This document shows, piece by piece, positions 4,754 to 6,755 of a DNA stretch of 6,755 nt. The position numbers and the translations under genes were made by a program. A model generated the notes under the pieces. It had not been told where the DNA came from. It saw nothing but the letters and a program-made list of their open reading frames with translations, and ran no database searches. Source of the DNA: an uncultured Phascolarctobacterium sp. (GTDB lineage: Bacteria; Bacillota; Negativicutes; Acidaminococcales; Acidaminococcaceae). The stretch lies in contig CAMFET010000045.1 of the NCBI GenBank assembly GCA_945949475.1, forward strand, positions 1 through 6,755, written 5' to 3'. Every line of letters starts with the position of its first letter. Position 1 is the stretch's first letter.

Positions 4754-6523
4754 ATGCTTAAGTATATTATTCTTCCCATTATTTTTATTTTGCTTTATAT
4801 GGCTGACCTTTGGAACAGCATTTCAGCTGTTAGCTTGCCTGCCCTACCAGCTCATGAAGAGCTCCTGCTGGTCCCCTTGGATAGTCGCCCTGTGTGCAGC
4901 ACCATGGTGCAAAAGCTAGGCAAACTAGCTGGTATTAATGTAATTGTACCCCCAAAAGAGCTTCTTGACAACTATCAAGAGCCTGCCAAGAGCAAAAAAC
5001 TTTGGCAATGGCTGCAAAACAAGTCTGCCAATTATAATACCAGTATTATCTCCACAGATATCCTGCTCCACGGCAGCCTTTTACAAACACGCCAACACAT
5101 TGCCAGCGCACAAGAACAGGACTATTTCTTTAGTGAATTAAATAAGCTACAAAAAAACATCACAGCTTCCCCGCCAAGGCAAAGCAACTATACTGACAGC
5201 ACTGACAGCGATAAACACCAACTGCAGCTATTTTCGGTCATTCCTCGCCTTTTAGTTAGCGATGAGGTTTATCCCGATTGTTGGTATCAATGGCATCTTA
5301 TGCGCTACTCGCAGCTCTTAGATATGGTACAAATTAATGGTGATTACGCCATGACCAAGGAGCTAATGGAGTACAAGAAGGAAATTCCGACAGATATTTT
5401 GAGCAAATACACCAGTATTTTCACCCAGAGCCAAGGCTTTAACGAACGGCTCCTAGCGCACCTTCTACCGAAGGCTAAGAACAGCAAGAACATAGCAAAT
5501 ACTCAAGTAAATGCTACAGTCGCTACAAACGCTCCTCTTTTTATCATCGGTCAGGATGACTCTTCACCCTTTGGCCTGCCCCATATGACTGCGACCAAGC
5601 TTGCGCGCCACATAGAAGAGCACACTTGGCAAACACAGGCCCAGCTTACCAACGGAGCTGACGAAATTGCTGCTCTCTTGCTAACGCGTCATTTTTTGCA
5701 GCAAAGCCACTGGCAGCCCAAGCTTTTTCTAGCATATGGCTCCCCCAAAACCGAGTTCAAGCACATGCCCTACATGGCCTCTAGCGTAGGCGCAACCTTG
5801 CGCAACCAGGCCCAGCTGGTGGGTGCGCAGCTTGTTGAAGAGCCTAACGCAGCGGATATCATTCTTTTTGTGCATTGCGGTGATGCTGACGCCAAACCGA
5901 CTGCAGCCGAAGCAGAGCAGCTTGCTAGCTACCTTAAGCACGATAAGCACGTGGCCCTTATCGACTTAAGCGCCAATTTTGAAGCAGAGGAAATGCTGCT
6001 ACCCCTGCTGCTAGAACAAAATATAAGTGTCAACAGGCTCGCAGCCTACGCCGGCTGGAACACCTTTAGCAACTCCAGCGGCACCGCTTTAGCACAAAGC
6101 ATTATCTTCACGGGACGCTTGCGCCAGCTGCAGGCCCAGCAAAGCGCTACCGATAACCCACTGCTCATCCCTGCCCTTTACGCTGATAATTTAAACTTTA
6201 CTATTGAGCGCATGCTAGAGGACTACTACTACCAAAAGCGCATTCATCCCCAGCTGCGTCCTTATTTGGAAAGCTTCGGTACCACGCCCACGGACCTGGA
6301 GCCAGAGGAAAAGCAGCAGACGGAATACCGCATTCAGGAGCGTCTGAGCCTCTATGCTACTTGGCTTTACTGGCGCAGCCTCAGCCGTACACCATTCTAC
6401 GCCGACACGCACAAAGCTTACTATCTCACTGACCTTACGGTTGGCGCTAAGCTACCCTGGAACAGAATCTTTGAAGTGGACTTAAACGTGCACACCAACG
6501 TCAGCAGCGAGCCTGCCGCCTAA
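4754..6523 (+). CDS. DUF4127 family protein, probably exported or membrane-anchored
   Basis: The protein (589 residues) belongs to the DUF4127 family, recognised from LLLVPLDSRPVC (37-48), IISTDILLHGSLLQTR (98-113, matching the family's SxDxLLYGGLxxSR), IGQDDSSPFG (265-274), GADEIAALLLTR (301-312), YAGWNTFSN (432-440) and the closing LPWNRIFEVDLNV (567-579). No function is known for the family. The conserved Asp, Glu and His residues (D43, D102, D268, D269, D303, E304, H375, D377) would suit a metal-dependent or hydrolytic enzyme, but this is inference. Residues 4-18 are hydrophobic after one lysine, so a signal peptide or anchor is likely; cleavage after A25 or A33 is possible. Polar linkers at about 135-158 and 240-260 may explain a length above the roughly 500 residues I recall for the family. 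ATG 4754 is chosen over GTG 4742 because a weak AGTGG lies 8 bases upstream; both lack a strong site. The gene is monocistronic. Confidence 0.92.
   Translation: MLKYIILPIIFILLYMADLWNSISAVSLPALPAHEELLLVPLDSRPVCSTMVQKLGKLAGINVIVPPKELLDNYQEPAKSKKLWQWLQNKSANYNTSIISTDILLHGSLLQTRQHIASAQEQDYFFSELNKLQKNITASPPRQSNYTDSTDSDKHQLQLFSVIPRLLVSDEVYPDCWYQWHLMRYSQLLDMVQINGDYAMTKELMEYKKEIPTDILSKYTSIFTQSQGFNERLLAHLLPKAKNSKNIANTQVNATVATNAPLFIIGQDDSSPFGLPHMTATKLARHIEEHTWQTQAQLTNGADEIAALLLTRHFLQQSHWQPKLFLAYGSPKTEFKHMPYMASSVGATLRNQAQLVGAQLVEEPNAADIILFVHCGDADAKPTAAEAEQLASYLKHDKHVALIDLSANFEAEEMLLPLLLEQNISVNRLAAYAGWNTFSNSSGTALAQSIIFTGRLRQLQAQQSATDNPLLIPALYADNLNFTIERMLEDYYYQKRIHPQLRPYLESFGTTPTDLEPEEKQQTEYRIQERLSLYATWLYWRSLSRTPFYADTHKAYYLTDLTVGAKLPWNRIFEVDLNVHTNVSSEPAA
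5192..5209 (+). repeat. In-frame tandem 9-bp duplication in the DUF4127 gene
   Basis: ACTGACAGC occurs twice in immediate succession, encoding Thr-Asp-Ser twice (residues 147-152). It lies in a polar linker rich in Ser, Thr, Asp and Asn, where length changes should be tolerated. It looks like a slippage product. Confidence 0.85.
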
Positions 6524-6596
6524 CCGCAACGCGCGAAATATTAAATCCAAAATGACAATAGGAGTTTTTTTATTACTCACCGCTAAAGCTTCTCGG

Positions 6597-6622
6597 AACC
6601 ACGCCACTATGGCGTGGTTTTC
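6597..6622 (+). terminator. Terminator of the DUF4127 gene
   Basis: AACCACGCC (6597-6605) pairs perfectly with GGCGTGGTT (6611-6619) around the loop ACTAT, followed by TTTTC and an AT-rich tail. The stem is strong but the T tract short. It starts 73 bases after the stop codon. The minus strand has no T run after the stem, so it acts on the plus-strand transcript only. Confidence 0.8.
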
Positions 6623-6627
6623 ATATA

Positions 6628-6663
6628 ACAAAAACAAAAACTCCGCACCTTGCGATGCGGAGT
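6628..6663 (-). terminator. Terminator of rpsI
   Basis: ACTCCGCA (6640-6647) pairs perfectly with TGCGGAGT (6656-6663) around an eight-base loop. On the minus strand the stem is followed by TTTTTGTTTTTG, a classical intrinsic terminator, about 45 bases past the rpsI stop. It faces the DUF4127 terminator, so the convergent units have separate terminators. Confidence 0.9.
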
Positions 6664-6707
6664 ATATTGTGCGATATTTGTGATTGAGTGCTGGACAGGT
6701 CCAAAAA

Positions 6708-6755
6708 TTAACGTTTGGAGAACTGGCTAGCTTTACGAGCTTTCTTCAAGCCGTA
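6708..6755 (-). CDS. rpsI: Ribosomal protein S9, last 15 codons (N-terminus beyond the right edge)
   Basis: The minus strand entering from the right edge reads YGLKKARKASQFSKR followed by TAA (6708-6710). This is the highly conserved C-terminal tail of small-subunit protein S9, whose final Lys-Arg reaches the ribosomal P site and contacts tRNA. Most bacteria have Pro where this copy has Ser six residues from the end (KASQFSKR against RAPQFSKR). The fragment is short but very distinctive, and the terminator just downstream supports a real gene end. The usual partner rplM would lie further right, outside the window. Confidence 0.92.
   Translation of the reverse strand, partial: YGLKKARKASQFSKR

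Noticed and set aside
6552..6683. A 43-codon plus-strand open frame after the DUF4127 gene
   Set aside because: It runs straight through both terminator hairpins, has no ribosome binding site and its translation looks non-coding.
6692..6703. Small hairpin TGGAC/GTCCA just after the rpsI stop
   Set aside because: The full pairing leaves a two-base loop, and there is no T tract. The nearby 6640-6663 hairpin is the clear terminator.

Overview
This 6.8-kb window is a compact bacterial housekeeping segment. Mid-range base composition, strong AGGAGG-type ribosome binding sites and the gene set point to a Bacillota (Firmicutes) chromosome. Clostridia or Negativicutes seems most likely from the coaD-linked coiled-coil gene and the DUF4127 gene; this placement is inferred from gene content and remembered neighbourhoods, not from a phylogenetic marker. 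There are no mobile elements, CRISPR arrays, tRNAs or rRNAs, and no gene-free stretch exceeds about 185 bases.

Layout, left to right. The 5' two thirds of prmA (ribosomal protein L11 methyltransferase) runs leftward off the window. Divergent from it, ilvA (threonine ammonia-lyase with one ACT domain) has a near-consensus sigma-A promoter and ends at a bidirectional terminator. That terminator is shared with the convergent nfo gene (endonuclease IV). Upstream of nfo, also on the minus strand, are an uncharacterised coiled-coil protein gene, coaD (phosphopantetheine adenylyltransferase) and rsmD (16S rRNA m2G966 methyltransferase), transcribed in the order rsmD, coaD, coiled-coil gene, nfo. Divergent from rsmD is a monocistronic gene for a probably exported 589-residue DUF4127 protein. 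Its terminator faces that of rpsI (ribosomal protein S9), of which only the last 15 codons are present at the right edge.

The genes serve separate core functions: modification of both ribosomal subunits (prmA, rsmD) and ribosome structure (rpsI), CoA synthesis (coaD), isoleucine precursor supply or threonine catabolism (ilvA), and base excision repair (nfo). The coiled-coil protein and the DUF4127 protein have no assigned function.

No obviously new multi-gene system was found. The points most worth a second look are a strong match to a sigma-H promoter upstream of coaD, overlapping divergent promoters with an inverted repeat between rsmD and the DUF4127 gene, a hairpin between the coiled-coil gene and nfo that pairs fully only in the minus-strand transcript, and the two genes of unknown function.
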